Part shown: positions 22,983 through 32,936 of the stretch, piece after piece
Numbering within the stretch: position 1 is the first letter of the stretch
Layout: every line of letters starts with the position of its first letter
Source: Posidonia oceanica
Lineage: Eukaryota > Streptophyta > Magnoliopsida > Alismatales > Posidoniaceae
Length of the DNA stretch: 64,000 bases
NCBI GenBank assembly: GCA_037176725.1
Contig: JAZBRS010000039.1
Span: 20,930,001 to 20,994,000 of the forward strand
Direction of reading: 5' to 3'
Notes under the pieces: model-generated
What the model was told of the DNA's origin: nothing
Seen by the model: the letters and a program-made list of their open reading frames with translations, nothing else
Database searches by the model: none
Position numbers and translations under genes: made by a program

Positions 22983-24290
22983 TACTAGACTCCGGCTTTC
23001 GCCTCCGCTTTCGTTCGCTTGCTTTGCGTTTTTGTTTGCCTTTGTGTCTCTGTCTGCCTTTGTGTTTCCTTTGTCTGTTTTGCTCGCTTTTCTGTGCAAA
23101 CACCTAGCGAGTCGCTTCATGGCTACTCTGTTCAGGTTTTGCACCTCCTTTGTCTCGGTTTGCGCTCTCTTTTACTTGGCTTTGCTTCTGTGCTTGTCTA
23201 TTTACTTGTTGTCTTGCTTATGCGCTTACTTCCTTTACAGCTTACTTGTCTTTATTTTCCTTGCTTTACTTGCTTATTATTGCTTTAATTCTCGCACATT
23301 ACATACTTGTTTGGCAACAATACATGCTTTTTGAATGATGAATGCTTCCTTTTACACACCTGCCATGTCACTACGCACGCACATACCTTGCATACACGCC
23401 TTTTGACTTGATGAATGTTTTTCTTCACCATTATGTTCACAAACACTTGCACATGCCATGCACATGCCTTTTGTTGTGTTGTATGATTGTTTGCTTGCCA
23501 TGCTTGACTGATTTTCTTCCCTTTCGCACTTGCCATGCTTAGGATAGTAGAAACTTGTCTGTTCTCCCTATGGTTAACTAAAAATGCAAGTAAAAGAATT
23601 CCTAGGGGCAACTAGAGACTCTGAACAATCCTTCACTCCCTTTTGGCTAATAAAAAGTGCAAGATAAAAGACTTTAATCATTTGCATAAGCATCATATAG
23701 GGCATGCATTCTTCTCCTCTGAGTCCACCTACTAGTCTGCGAAGGACGGTTCCGGCTTCTCACCCCGATGCTTTGGCATGGTGTGAGTCAGTCGGTCTGT
23801 CCCCCCTTGTCCGGGGTCGTGTCGGTGTTAGTGGAGGGTACCACCCACGCTTTGGCGGGGTAGAGGCCACCAACGCACCACCCTGTCATTACCTGAGCTT
23901 TGGGCCGGGAGTTAGACAGGGAGCCTACTTTTCTGACTTGAGTCGGTGACCCGTACACCCAGGGATACCCGAAGTAGACAACCTTGCTAGGAAACACTAG
24001 TTAGGTGAGGGGGGCATACTAGAAAGCATGCACGTCATTCATGCCATAACATAATGCATTTTGCATCTCTCTCTTTTCTAACCCTAGTTTCCCATTGTGT
24101 CTTTGACAGAGTTCAGTAAGCGATCTCCTTAGCTGGAGCTCGGGTCTCTCCTTTGCGGACATCTCTGTTGAGACACCTGTGCTCGACCACCCCTCTTTCT
24201 GAGCTACTCGTCTTTGCGAGCATAGCTCCTCGTAGAGCCTGTCCCCTTTTCCCTCGTCGCAGCCCCGTTTTGACCCGCTCTCGGTCAGCA
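22983..24290 (+). other. B leader (5' untranslated region)
   Basis: This 1.3-kb stretch has no supported ORF. The block 23690-24030 is the part most like A's leader. The hairpin 23759-23787 pairs CTCAC with GTGAG and ATGC with GCAT around a TTTG loop; A has different but still complementary arms around nearly the same loop. No extra gene lies between PBS and gag. Confidence 0.7.
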
Positions 24291-27200
24291 ATGGCCCAGC
24301 GCACTGTCGAGACCCCCCTCACCCTTGCCTCGGAGGTGGTTCCCGCTCCGGCCCCTCCGGTTCCCGTTTCTAACCCCGCCGTGCCCTTTGTGACGCCAGG
24401 CTTTACCCCTCTGTCGTCTGGGGCACCCCAGCTTGCTGTGGGACAGTGGCAGACGCTCGCTCCTCCTGATCCGGTCGCCGAGTCCATCTTGATGACCACT
24501 TCACGTGTTCTGGAGGCACCACTGACCCCACCTTCTCAGGGTTTTGTCACTTTTGACCCTTCTGCTGCGGCGACTCACGCCTTAGGATTCCAGTCTCCCG
24601 GACAGTCCGGATCTCTTGGTTCTGGTTCCTCGCCGGCACTGCAATTCAGTGTTCCCACTGACGGGACACCTGAGGAGCAGTACCAGCAACTGATGGACAC
24701 TATCCAGCGGCTGCAGGGTATAGCTCTATCAGTCCGCCCTCCTTCCCCTCCTATTGTTCCTGAGGTTCCTGTGCGGCCTGCTCCCGTACATCTTGCATTA
24801 CACTCTGCACTTCCGCCTAGACCATCGTCCCAACTGCTCACGGTTCCGACGATGGGGGCACGTGTTCCGCCTCTTGCATCAGCACCACACCTCACACAGC
24901 ATACACCTCCGCCACCTGGTGGCCAGTCATTCGGACTGGTGGGAGCACAGTATCTCGCAGGCCCGTCCCCCAGCATCGCCCCGGTACGGCCGCTGATGCT
25001 CCAGCATCCTGCACCCACCGCACAGCATACCGTCTATCCTCCCCCTTTGCATCAGGCTCAGAATTCCACATGCATCCCTCCTTGCACTCCACCACAACAC
25101 GGGTATGCCGGCCATCACCTTGCGTCACCAGGCGATGTGATGGTGGATCCGGAGGAGCACCTCGGTGCGACCCATTCGGCATACGTGGTCCCTGCCCCCG
25201 CTGCCCCATCTCCTGTAGCAGCTATCCCAGACCCCATCAACAACAGGATGGACGTTCTGGAGAAAGCACTGCGTCTAGTGCAGGGCATGGACCACCAGAC
25301 CTACCAGTTTCGAGACCTCTGCTGTTTCCCAGAGGCGGTACTCCCCCTGAAGTTCAAAATACCGGACTTCGAGAAATATGATGGTAGGGGCTGCCCCATA
25401 GCCCATCTGAAGGCGTACTGCGGTGATCTCGCCCAACTCCAGGCGGACGAGAGGTTGCTGATCCGCCTGTTCCAGAAGAGTTTGTTTGGTCCGGCCCTCA
25501 AGTGGTTCACCTCGCTTGACATGGCTACGATCAAGACTTGGAACGACCTAAGCCAGGCGTTCTTGGAACAGTACTCCTTCAACCTCGATCTGGTCCCAAA
25601 GCGCGCGGACTTGATCGCAACCAAGCAGAATCCGGGCGAGCCGTTCGGGGAGTACGTCGGCCGCTGGCGTGCCCTTGCCTCGCAAGTTCGAGATAGGCCC
25701 TCCGACGAGGAGTCTATCGAGATTATCATAAAAGGGGCACAGCCGTCTACTGGAGCTCTGCTTAGCATCCAACCCGTCACAACCTTCACTGCATTGATCC
25801 GAGCTGGCACTCGCGTAGAGAGTTCGTTGCAGAGTGGCAACTTCCCCGCACTCTCTGTGCTTGCCAAGCAGGCCCTCGCCAGCAACGACGGCAGTAGCAG
25901 CAGCGCCATCAACAACAACAGCAGCCTCAACAACAATCGTCCCAAGAGGAAGGACCCGCCGAAGCCCGTTGTCGCATACGTCGACTCCCTTGCTGCGCCC
26001 GTCCGTCTGGCGTCCCGGCCTGCCCCTCCTCAGGTCTATTACGCACCTGCACCTAGGGCACACCCTACACCACAAATCACTACCACCGCTCGACCGGTCT
26101 ATCCTGCCGCACCGGTTCAGCAAGGACAATTCCCGAGGCCGAGACGGCCACCCATGGAAAAGCGGAAGTTCGCCCCACTGGTGGAACCGCTCGGTGCCGT
26201 CCTCCCGAGGGTTGCGTCGCTCCTGCGATTTCCGGAGGTTCGCCCGCCACCAAACCCACTACCGCATTGGTTTAAGGCGAACCTTTTCTGCGACTTTCAT
26301 CGAAGCGTCGGGCATTCGACTGATAGTTGTTTCACTCTCCGGAATGCCATCCAGGACTTGATCGAATCGGGAACGATTGTGATCGACACGCACGAGGCGT
26401 CCACTCCTGCACCATCTCATGCACTTGCATCAGCATCCACCCCAGCTAATGTTGTCCGCCGACCCCTGCCGGAGCACTCCTATTCAGGAGGCGCAGGGAC
26501 CTCAGGAATTCACTCCTTGTTTCCTTCTAGGTCTCCCACATCCGTGGTAGACCCTTCCGAGCTTATCCATGATGTTTCTGCTCCCTTTCCAGTCTCTCTC
26601 TATCTTGCAGCTATCGCCGGTTCCGAGTCGGGCGTCCATATGATCCGACCGCGCGCCAGGCCGGAGCGTTCTCCTGCATCAACCGCCATGCTTTCCCGGG
26701 CCCAAGCCCCAATACATCTCCTAGTCAGACCTCAGCCAGAGCTTCCCGTGCACCTACTAGCAAGACCCCAGTCCCCACCTAGCTTGCCTTCCCAACTACC
26801 CACCTACCCATGCCCTCCTCAGCCTGTAGCCCCCCTCGTGCTCGCCGCACGCGCTCCCGTGGTTATTAACCTAACCCGGGATACCCATCGCGTACCCTAC
26901 AGCTACGCCACAGAAATGTGTGCAGAAGTGACGCGATCGGGGAGGGTCTACAGACCTCCTGCACCAGCAACCAGACCTAGTCATCCACAACCTGCAAGAC
27001 CATTGCCTTTGGTCCAGCCTGCAGTCCCACCACCTTCAGGCCAGCCTCTTGAGCTTACCATAGCTGAACCTGTCCCCACAACTGCACCACCTACTACCAA
27101 GAAATGCCAGCCTAAAGCCGACATCACATCCCAGCTCAAAAAAGTTAAAGCCGACATATCCATCTGGGACCTGATACACACCTCGGCTGAGCACCGCGAA

Positions 27201-30200
27201 GCTTTCCTTCGCGTGTTCCAAGCCGCCCGTGTGTCCCAAGCCATAGAGCCCGCTGCCTTGGAAAGCATGGTCGGAATGATCACGGAGCCCCAGGTCATCA
27301 CTTTCACGAGTGATGAACTGCCTCCAGCGGGGATTAATCACAATCAACCCTTGTTCGTCACGGTACAATTCAAGAACTTTCGCATTCCCCTTGCACTGGT
27401 CGATAATGGGTCAGGCCTTAACGTCTGTCCCTTGCGAACAGCAACCAAGCTCGGATTCAAGGCCGAGGACATTACTCCAGCTGTAAAGGGAATGACAGCT
27501 TTTGATAATACTCACCATGACGCTCTAGGGATTCTGATTATTCCTCTCACCATTGGCCCGGTTACATTCGATGTGGAATTCTACGTCGTCGACTTGGAAC
27601 CTAACTTCAACCTTCTGCTTGGGCGCCCTTGGCTCCACAAGCATCAGGTTATCCCCTCGACCCTCCATCGCATGATCAAGTTCCGCCGAGGCGACGATGT
27701 CATCGTTGTCATGGCGGAGAATTTTGAGAAGGAGCGGATCGAGGCGGTTTCCTCTATCTCTTCGCGGACTGTCCCCTTTGACCCTGATCTCTCGAACGCT
27801 TTGTATCGCGTTAATCGGTGCGAGCCGGTTAACTTTTTGCCAGATCTTGAACGTGTCAACTCCTTGGCCGTTCACAACAACCCCTTTCGGATGGTCGAGA
27901 ACGTTTGTCACAGATGGGGCTACGTCAAAGGGACACCGCTCGGGCGACATGGCCAAGGAATCGCTGAACCAATCCTGGCGGAAGAACGAAGGGACAACGA
28001 GGGTCTAGGTTACGACCCTCACTCCGATAAAGGCAAGCGCCCACAAGCAAGGAATCAGAGATTGGTCATACCTCGGAGCTTGGCCAACTTCACGAGCGCA
28101 GGTATCCTGGACTCAAGCGCAGTTCAAGTCGCAGTGCCGTCGGAGCCGTGTCAAAGCCCTCCGCCACCGGAGGAGGACTGGGTCTGCGTTGAGGACTACT
28201 ACTCGGACGAGGAACAGTCGGGCACAACAAGGGCAGTTCAGACTTGCAGTGAAAGCCAGCCCTATGCAACAGCACATCAGTCGGTTTATCTGGCCACTCC
28301 TTCCACAGATCATGAGGCAGCAGTCTTGATAGAACCCTTGGCAGATTTGGCAGTCTTTGATTCTCCCGCAGTCATGTCAGCACCATCAGCACCAGCTCAA
28401 GCACAGTCAGTCAGTTCACATGCAACCGCTGCCGCATCAGTGCAACTACCACCTTCGCAGGAAGGTCAGTCGCTGAGTTCAGTCAGCAGCACAGCCCGGC
28501 CCTTTTCAGAGGCCGCATCACAGGCAATACAGCCAGTTCAGTTAGTCACACTCCCCCTTGCCGCAGAACGGCAACTTTCATGGCCAGATCCTATGGCATC
28601 GGAGGCCGGGCTCTCGTCGTCATCACCAGTCACGGAGAACCAGCTGAACATCGCGGTCTCCCGGCCTTCGGGCCTTCAAGAGAGCACCTCCGCCCGTCCT
28701 CTAACAGCGGCAGTCACTCTGGCAGCATATCCATCTGCAATCCCTCTGACTAGACCATCTGGGTCTCCCTTGCCGGGACAGTCGCAATCAGGCGCGCCCG
28801 TGAGTCGGAAGATACTAGTACCAGAGACAGCCATCCATCTCGCAGCCGAGCCAGTGCCTCAGGCCCTCGGCGCCTACTATGTTGATTCACCCCCAGATGA
28901 GGAAGAAGAAGGGGCAGTAGAAGCCCAAGTCGATTCATGGATGTCGGATCTGGAGCTGCTTTACCAGGAACAGCTCGAATCCATAGTAGAAGACTTGGCA
29001 CGACACCAAGCCGCAGAAAGGAAAGGAAAAGCCGTAGTTACGGATCCTCCTCTGCGAGAGGACTCCACCTCCATCATGGTCCTAGGAGAAAGTTCAATGA
29101 TGTCGGACTCTCTCAGACCCGACGAGCTCATTACTCTTCAAGCCGAGGGTGGGTCCAGATGGCTTGTACAGCATATGCCTTCCACGAGTACGTTGGCAGA
29201 TTCAGAAGAAGAGACACCAGCGGGTTGCACAGCAGCAACAACAGAACAGAAAGCAGAATCAGTAACAGAGTTGTCAGAAGTTTCAGTGGCAGAATCACCA
29301 GCAGCATCAGTCACAAAGCCAGTAGAGCCTTCAATAGTGTCAGCAGAACATGCAGTAGTGTCATCAGCAACAGAGCAGACAGCAGAAGCCATTAGAGCAG
29401 AGGTCGCACACCGAAGATACAGAAACACTCGGGTAGGCGTGACCATTCTGAGGCGTCACCAGGGCCAAGAAGCAGAACTCCTACACTCATTCGATGTGAC
29501 AAACCCCACTTTCGAAAAGGAGATCCTCTCAGAACTTGTTACGTACGGAGAGGAAGATAATACAGGCGAAGATGAGAATGATGACCCATCGCCTGAGTTC
29601 CGGCCCTATGACGACGACCCGGAAGGTCCCAATCTACATGTTGAGGAAGAAACGGAGACTATTAACCTCGGCACAGCCGAAGAAACCAAAGAAGTTCGCA
29701 TCAGTGCCCTGCTATCACCACAAGTCAGGATAGAGTTCATCGCATTCCTGAGGGAGTATGCGGATGTCTTCGCCTGGACTTATGAAGACATGGTCGGCCT
29801 GGATGTTGAAATAGTGGTCCATAACTTGCCCTTGAAGCCAGACGCCAAGCCAGTAAAGCAGAAACTGAGAAGATGGCGACCAAAGTGGCTGCTCATGATC
29901 AAGGAAGAAATAATGAAGCAACTCGACGTTAACTTTTTAAAGGTCGTCCTTTACCCTGAATGGCTTGCAAACATCGTTCCGGTGCCCAAGAAAGACGGCC
30001 GGATCCGGGTGTGTATCGACTACAGGGACCTGAACAAGGCGAGTCCCAAGGACGACTTCCCATTGCCTCACATTGATGTCCTGGTCGATAACACGGCGGG
30101 CCACAAGATGCTGTCCTTTATGGATGGCTTCTCCGGCTATAATCAGATCAAGATGGTAGAAGAAGACATGGAAAAAACTTCGTTCATCACCCCCTGGGGG

Positions 30201-31064
30201 GTCTTCTGTTATCAGGTTATGCCGTTTGGGCTGAAGAATGCTGGCGCAACATATCAGAGGGCCATGACCACACTTTTTCACGACCTCATGCACCAAGAAG
30301 TGGAGGTCTATGTGGATGACATGATCGCAAAGACCAAGGAGCCTGAGGATCACCTTGCTTGCTTAAAGAAGCTCTTTGACCGCCTGAGGAAGTACAGACT
30401 GAGGCTTAACCCCAACAAGTGTGTATTCGGGGTTTCATCTGGCAAACTGCTCGGCTACATTGTTAGCCAAAGGGGGATTGAAGTGGACCCGATGAAAGCT
30501 AAAGCCATCGTGGAGATGCCACCCCCTAGAACCGAGAAGGAAGTTCGAGGCCTACTTGGGCGTTTACAGTACATCAGCCGCTTCATTGCACAGCTCACGC
30601 CCATCTGCGAGCCCATCTTCAAACTCTTGAGGAAGAATGCGCAGATCGACTGGAATGAAGAATGTCAAGCCGCATTTGAGAAGATCAAGCAGCTGCTGGT
30701 CAAACCCCCCGTCTTGGTCCCTCCCACACCAGGAAGACCTCTGCTCCTCTATCTGTCAACCACACAGCATTCCATGGGCGCCGTCCTGGGCCAACACGAC
30801 GAGTCTGGCAGGAAAGAACGCGCCATTTACTACCTGAGCAAAAAGTTCAATGAATGTGAAGCCAGGTACAGCGTGATGGAGAAAACCTGTTTATCCCTTG
30901 TCTGGGCCGCACAGAAACTGAGGCACTATATGATGGCGTACCCGGTTCAGCTTTTGTGCCGGCATGATCCCATCAAGTTCCTCTTCCAAAAGCCAGCTCT
31001 GGTGGGCAGATGTGTCAAGTGGCAGGTGTTGTTGTCCCAATATGACATCACTTTTGTCACCTAG
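24291..31064 (+). CDS. gag-pol: B polyprotein part 1: Gag-Pro-RT-RNase H (ends at internal TAG)
   Basis: The ATG at 24291 opens 2257 codons. Residues 1-330 are Pro/Ala/Thr-rich; the Gag core is about 334-485; the zinc knuckle (CDFHRSVGHSTDSC) is at 667-680; the protease active-site Asp is 1038 in LVDNGSG; a G-patch-like segment with GTPLGRHGQG is near 1214-1245; an Ala/Ser/Gln/Glu-rich linker of about 500 residues follows. RT runs about 1860-2130 with PKKDGRIRVCIDYRDLN and YVDD at 2007-2010 (30309-30320). The first RNase H (about 2147-2257) has STT where the catalytic DAS is expected, so it probably acts as a tether. TAG at 31062-31064 then splits the frame from the rest of pol; CAG is likely ancestral. 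Product: capsid, protease and RT for cytoplasmic particles. Confidence 0.93.
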   Translation: MAQRTVETPLTLASEVVPAPAPPVPVSNPAVPFVTPGFTPLSSGAPQLAVGQWQTLAPPDPVAESILMTTSRVLEAPLTPPSQGFVTFDPSAAATHALGFQSPGQSGSLGSGSSPALQFSVPTDGTPEEQYQQLMDTIQRLQGIALSVRPPSPPIVPEVPVRPAPVHLALHSALPPRPSSQLLTVPTMGARVPPLASAPHLTQHTPPPPGGQSFGLVGAQYLAGPSPSIAPVRPLMLQHPAPTAQHTVYPPPLHQAQNSTCIPPCTPPQHGYAGHHLASPGDVMVDPEEHLGATHSAYVVPAPAAPSPVAAIPDPINNRMDVLEKALRLVQGMDHQTYQFRDLCCFPEAVLPLKFKIPDFEKYDGRGCPIAHLKAYCGDLAQLQADERLLIRLFQKSLFGPALKWFTSLDMATIKTWNDLSQAFLEQYSFNLDLVPKRADLIATKQNPGEPFGEYVGRWRALASQVRDRPSDEESIEIIIKGAQPSTGALLSIQPVTTFTALIRAGTRVESSLQSGNFPALSVLAKQALASNDGSSSSAINNNSSLNNNRPKRKDPPKPVVAYVDSLAAPVRLASRPAPPQVYYAPAPRAHPTPQITTTARPVYPAAPVQQGQFPRPRRPPMEKRKFAPLVEPLGAVLPRVASLLRFPEVRPPPNPLPHWFKANLFCDFHRSVGHSTDSCFTLRNAIQDLIESGTIVIDTHEASTPAPSHALASASTPANVVRRPLPEHSYSGGAGTSGIHSLFPSRSPTSVVDPSELIHDVSAPFPVSLYLAAIAGSESGVHMIRPRARPERSPASTAMLSRAQAPIHLLVRPQPELPVHLLARPQSPPSLPSQLPTYPCPPQPVAPLVLAARAPVVINLTRDTHRVPYSYATEMCAEVTRSGRVYRPPAPATRPSHPQPARPLPLVQPAVPPPSGQPLELTIAEPVPTTAPPTTKKCQPKADITSQLKKVKADISIWDLIHTSAEHREAFLRVFQAARVSQAIEPAALESMVGMITEPQVITFTSDELPPAGINHNQPLFVTVQFKNFRIPLALVDNGSGLNVCPLRTATKLGFKAEDITPAVKGMTAFDNTHHDALGILIIPLTIGPVTFDVEFYVVDLEPNFNLLLGRPWLHKHQVIPSTLHRMIKFRRGDDVIVVMAENFEKERIEAVSSISSRTVPFDPDLSNALYRVNRCEPVNFLPDLERVNSLAVHNNPFRMVENVCHRWGYVKGTPLGRHGQGIAEPILAEERRDNEGLGYDPHSDKGKRPQARNQRLVIPRSLANFTSAGILDSSAVQVAVPSEPCQSPPPPEEDWVCVEDYYSDEEQSGTTRAVQTCSESQPYATAHQSVYLATPSTDHEAAVLIEPLADLAVFDSPAVMSAPSAPAQAQSVSSHATAAASVQLPPSQEGQSLSSVSSTARPFSEAASQAIQPVQLVTLPLAAERQLSWPDPMASEAGLSSSSPVTENQLNIAVSRPSGLQESTSARPLTAAVTLAAYPSAIPLTRPSGSPLPGQSQSGAPVSRKILVPETAIHLAAEPVPQALGAYYVDSPPDEEEEGAVEAQVDSWMSDLELLYQEQLESIVEDLARHQAAERKGKAVVTDPPLREDSTSIMVLGESSMMSDSLRPDELITLQAEGGSRWLVQHMPSTSTLADSEEETPAGCTAATTEQKAESVTELSEVSVAESPAASVTKPVEPSIVSAEHAVVSSATEQTAEAIRAEVAHRRYRNTRVGVTILRRHQGQEAELLHSFDVTNPTFEKEILSELVTYGEEDNTGEDENDDPSPEFRPYDDDPEGPNLHVEEETETINLGTAEETKEVRISALLSPQVRIEFIAFLREYADVFAWTYEDMVGLDVEIVVHNLPLKPDAKPVKQKLRRWRPKWLLMIKEEIMKQLDVNFLKVVLYPEWLANIVPVPKKDGRIRVCIDYRDLNKASPKDDFPLPHIDVLVDNTAGHKMLSFMDGFSGYNQIKMVEEDMEKTSFITPWGVFCYQVMPFGLKNAGATYQRAMTTLFHDLMHQEVEVYVDDMIAKTKEPEDHLACLKKLFDRLRKYRLRLNPNKCVFGVSSGKLLGYIVSQRGIEVDPMKAKAIVEMPPPRTEKEVRGLLGRLQYISRFIAQLTPICEPIFKLLRKNAQIDWNEECQAAFEKIKQLLVKPPVLVPPTPGRPLLLYLSTTQHSMGAVLGQHDESGRKERAIYYLSKKFNECEARYSVMEKTCLSLVWAAQKLRHYMMAYPVQLLCRHDPIKFLFQKPALVGRCVKWQVLLSQYDITFVT

Positions 31065-32936
31065 AGATCTATGAAGGGCCAGGCTATGGCGGATCACCTC
31101 GCGGACTTCCCCCTGCCTGAATATCAACCCCTCCAGACGCAGTTCCCTGACGAGGACATTCTTTTTGCGACGGAGGACTCAGAAGAGGAAGATCCTGAAG
31201 GGCAAGAACAGTGGCGGCTATACTTCGACGGCGCCGTCAATAAAAAGGGTCGGGGCATAGGTGCAGTACTGACCACGCCACATGGACAGATGATTCCCTT
31301 TGCGAGGAAGCTGACTTTCACATGCACGAACAATGAAGCAGAATACGAAGCATGCATCTTGGGTTTGAAAGTCGCCCTCGAACACAAAGCACAGAAGTTG
31401 CACGTGCACGGTGATGCCATGTTGGTGATCTCTCAGGTGAATGGCGACTGGAAGACAAAAGACCCCAAGCTCGTACCATATCACGAATGTCTGCTGAGAC
31501 TAATAGAGGAGTTCAAGAGCATTGATTTCACATACATGAACAGGGCAAAAAATGCGTATGCAGACGCATTAGCGACCTTGGCTTCTTGGCTCAGCATACC
31601 AGACAACAGCATGGTAGATGTGTCAGTCACCTGCATTGAGGAGCCTACCCATTGCATGAACATAGAGGAAGCAGATCCGACAGCGGAGCAGCCATGGTAT
31701 CATGATATCAAAGCATTCTTGGAGTCCGGTAGCGTCCCATCTGGCACCACTGCAGAAGATAAGAGAACTCTGGCGCGTCTGGCGTCAAAGTATGTACTGG
31801 GGGCCGGGCAGTTGTACAGAAGATCATACAATCAGATGCTGTTACGCTGCTTGGACAAACCTGAGGCTGACACCTTAATGCTTCAAGTGCATGCCGGGAC
31901 CTGTGGCCCGCACATGAACGGTGTCCTCTTGGCCAAGAAAATCATGCTCCAAGGGTATTTCTGGCAAACCATGGAGGCAGACTGCTGCCGTTTCGTGCGT
32001 AAATGCCACAACTGTCAGATCCATGGCAATTTCATCAAGGCTCCCCCTCATCAGCTGCACAACATGTCCTCGCCATGGCCTTTCTCCACTTGGGGGATCG
32101 ACGTCATTGGCGCAATACACCCCGCCGCTTCAAATGGCCATCGCTTCATCATGGTGGCAATAGACTACTTCACTAAGTGGGTGGAAGCAGCTTCCTACAG
32201 GACAGTCACCGCAGTGGCAACCGAGAAGTTCATCAGAAACAACATCGTTGCCCGGTACGGGGTCCCTCACTCCATCATCTCTGATAATGGCACAAACTTC
32301 ATTGCCAAAAGAACTGAGGAGTTCCTACAGAGTTTCAGGATCAAACATCACCGCTCCTCACCATACCGGCCTCAGATGAATGGAGCAGTGGAGTCTGCCA
32401 ACAAGAACATCATCAAGATCATGAAGAAGATGGCAGAAACCCACAAGGATTGGCACGATCAGCTCTCGTACGCACTCTGGGCGTACAGGACATCAATCCG
32501 GACCTCGACAGGAGCCACCCCGTACTCGCTGGTGTACGGCATGGAAGCTGTATTGCCTGTGGAGGTGGAGATACCCTCACTGCGAATCTTGCGAGAAGCA
32601 GAGTTGGAAGAGGCAGAATGGGTCGAAGACCGCTGCGTCCAACTGAACCTGATTGATGAGCACAGACTACAAGCCATGCATAATGCCCATTGTTATCAGA
32701 AGCGAATGGCTAGAGCATTCCTGAAGAAAGTCCGGCCCAGAAGCTTCCAGCCCGGAGATCTCGTTCTGCGTGCCATTCACCTACTAGACGGTCGAGGCAA
32801 ATTCCGACCTAATTGGCGCGGACCCTTTGTCGTTAAACAAATCTTCTCAAGCGGCGCAGTAACTCTTGAGGGCATGGACCAGGTCGAGCAATCTGAGCCG
32901 GCCAACATGTGCTACCTCAAGAAGTATTATCAGTAG
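31065..32936 (+). CDS. pol: B polyprotein part 2: archaeal-type RNase H and integrase (same frame, after TAG)
   Basis: This is the same phase as part 1, 623 codons to the TAG at 32934. The aRNase H (about 31206-31590) keeps all four acidic residues: LYFDGAV (Asp codon 31227), EAEYEAC, HGDAMLV and YADALA. The integrase has a zinc region (His pair in HAGTCGPH near 31890, CHNC near 32005) and a D-D-35-E core with codons at 32100, 32283 and 32391. The C-terminal domain follows (GKFRPNWRGPF), ending LKKYYQ. Translation would need read-through or a repaired copy, since no promoter or start of its own is evident. All catalytic residues are intact. Confidence 0.9.
   Translation, partial: RSMKGQAMADHLADFPLPEYQPLQTQFPDEDILFATEDSEEEDPEGQEQWRLYFDGAVNKKGRGIGAVLTTPHGQMIPFARKLTFTCTNNEAEYEACILGLKVALEHKAQKLHVHGDAMLVISQVNGDWKTKDPKLVPYHECLLRLIEEFKSIDFTYMNRAKNAYADALATLASWLSIPDNSMVDVSVTCIEEPTHCMNIEEADPTAEQPWYHDIKAFLESGSVPSGTTAEDKRTLARLASKYVLGAGQLYRRSYNQMLLRCLDKPEADTLMLQVHAGTCGPHMNGVLLAKKIMLQGYFWQTMEADCCRFVRKCHNCQIHGNFIKAPPHQLHNMSSPWPFSTWGIDVIGAIHPAASNGHRFIMVAIDYFTKWVEAASYRTVTAVATEKFIRNNIVARYGVPHSIISDNGTNFIAKRTEEFLQSFRIKHHRSSPYRPQMNGAVESANKNIIKIMKKMAETHKDWHDQLSYALWAYRTSIRTSTGATPYSLVYGMEAVLPVEVEIPSLRILREAELEEAEWVEDRCVQLNLIDEHRLQAMHNAHCYQKRMARAFLKKVRPRSFQPGDLVLRAIHLLDGRGKFRPNWRGPFVVKQIFSSGAVTLEGMDQVEQSEPANMCYLKKYYQ

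Noticed and set aside
22983..24290. An Ogre-type ORF1 upstream of gag in B (or A at 9024-10332)
   Set aside because: Frames there are short and not shared between A and B; the region behaves as an untranslated leader.
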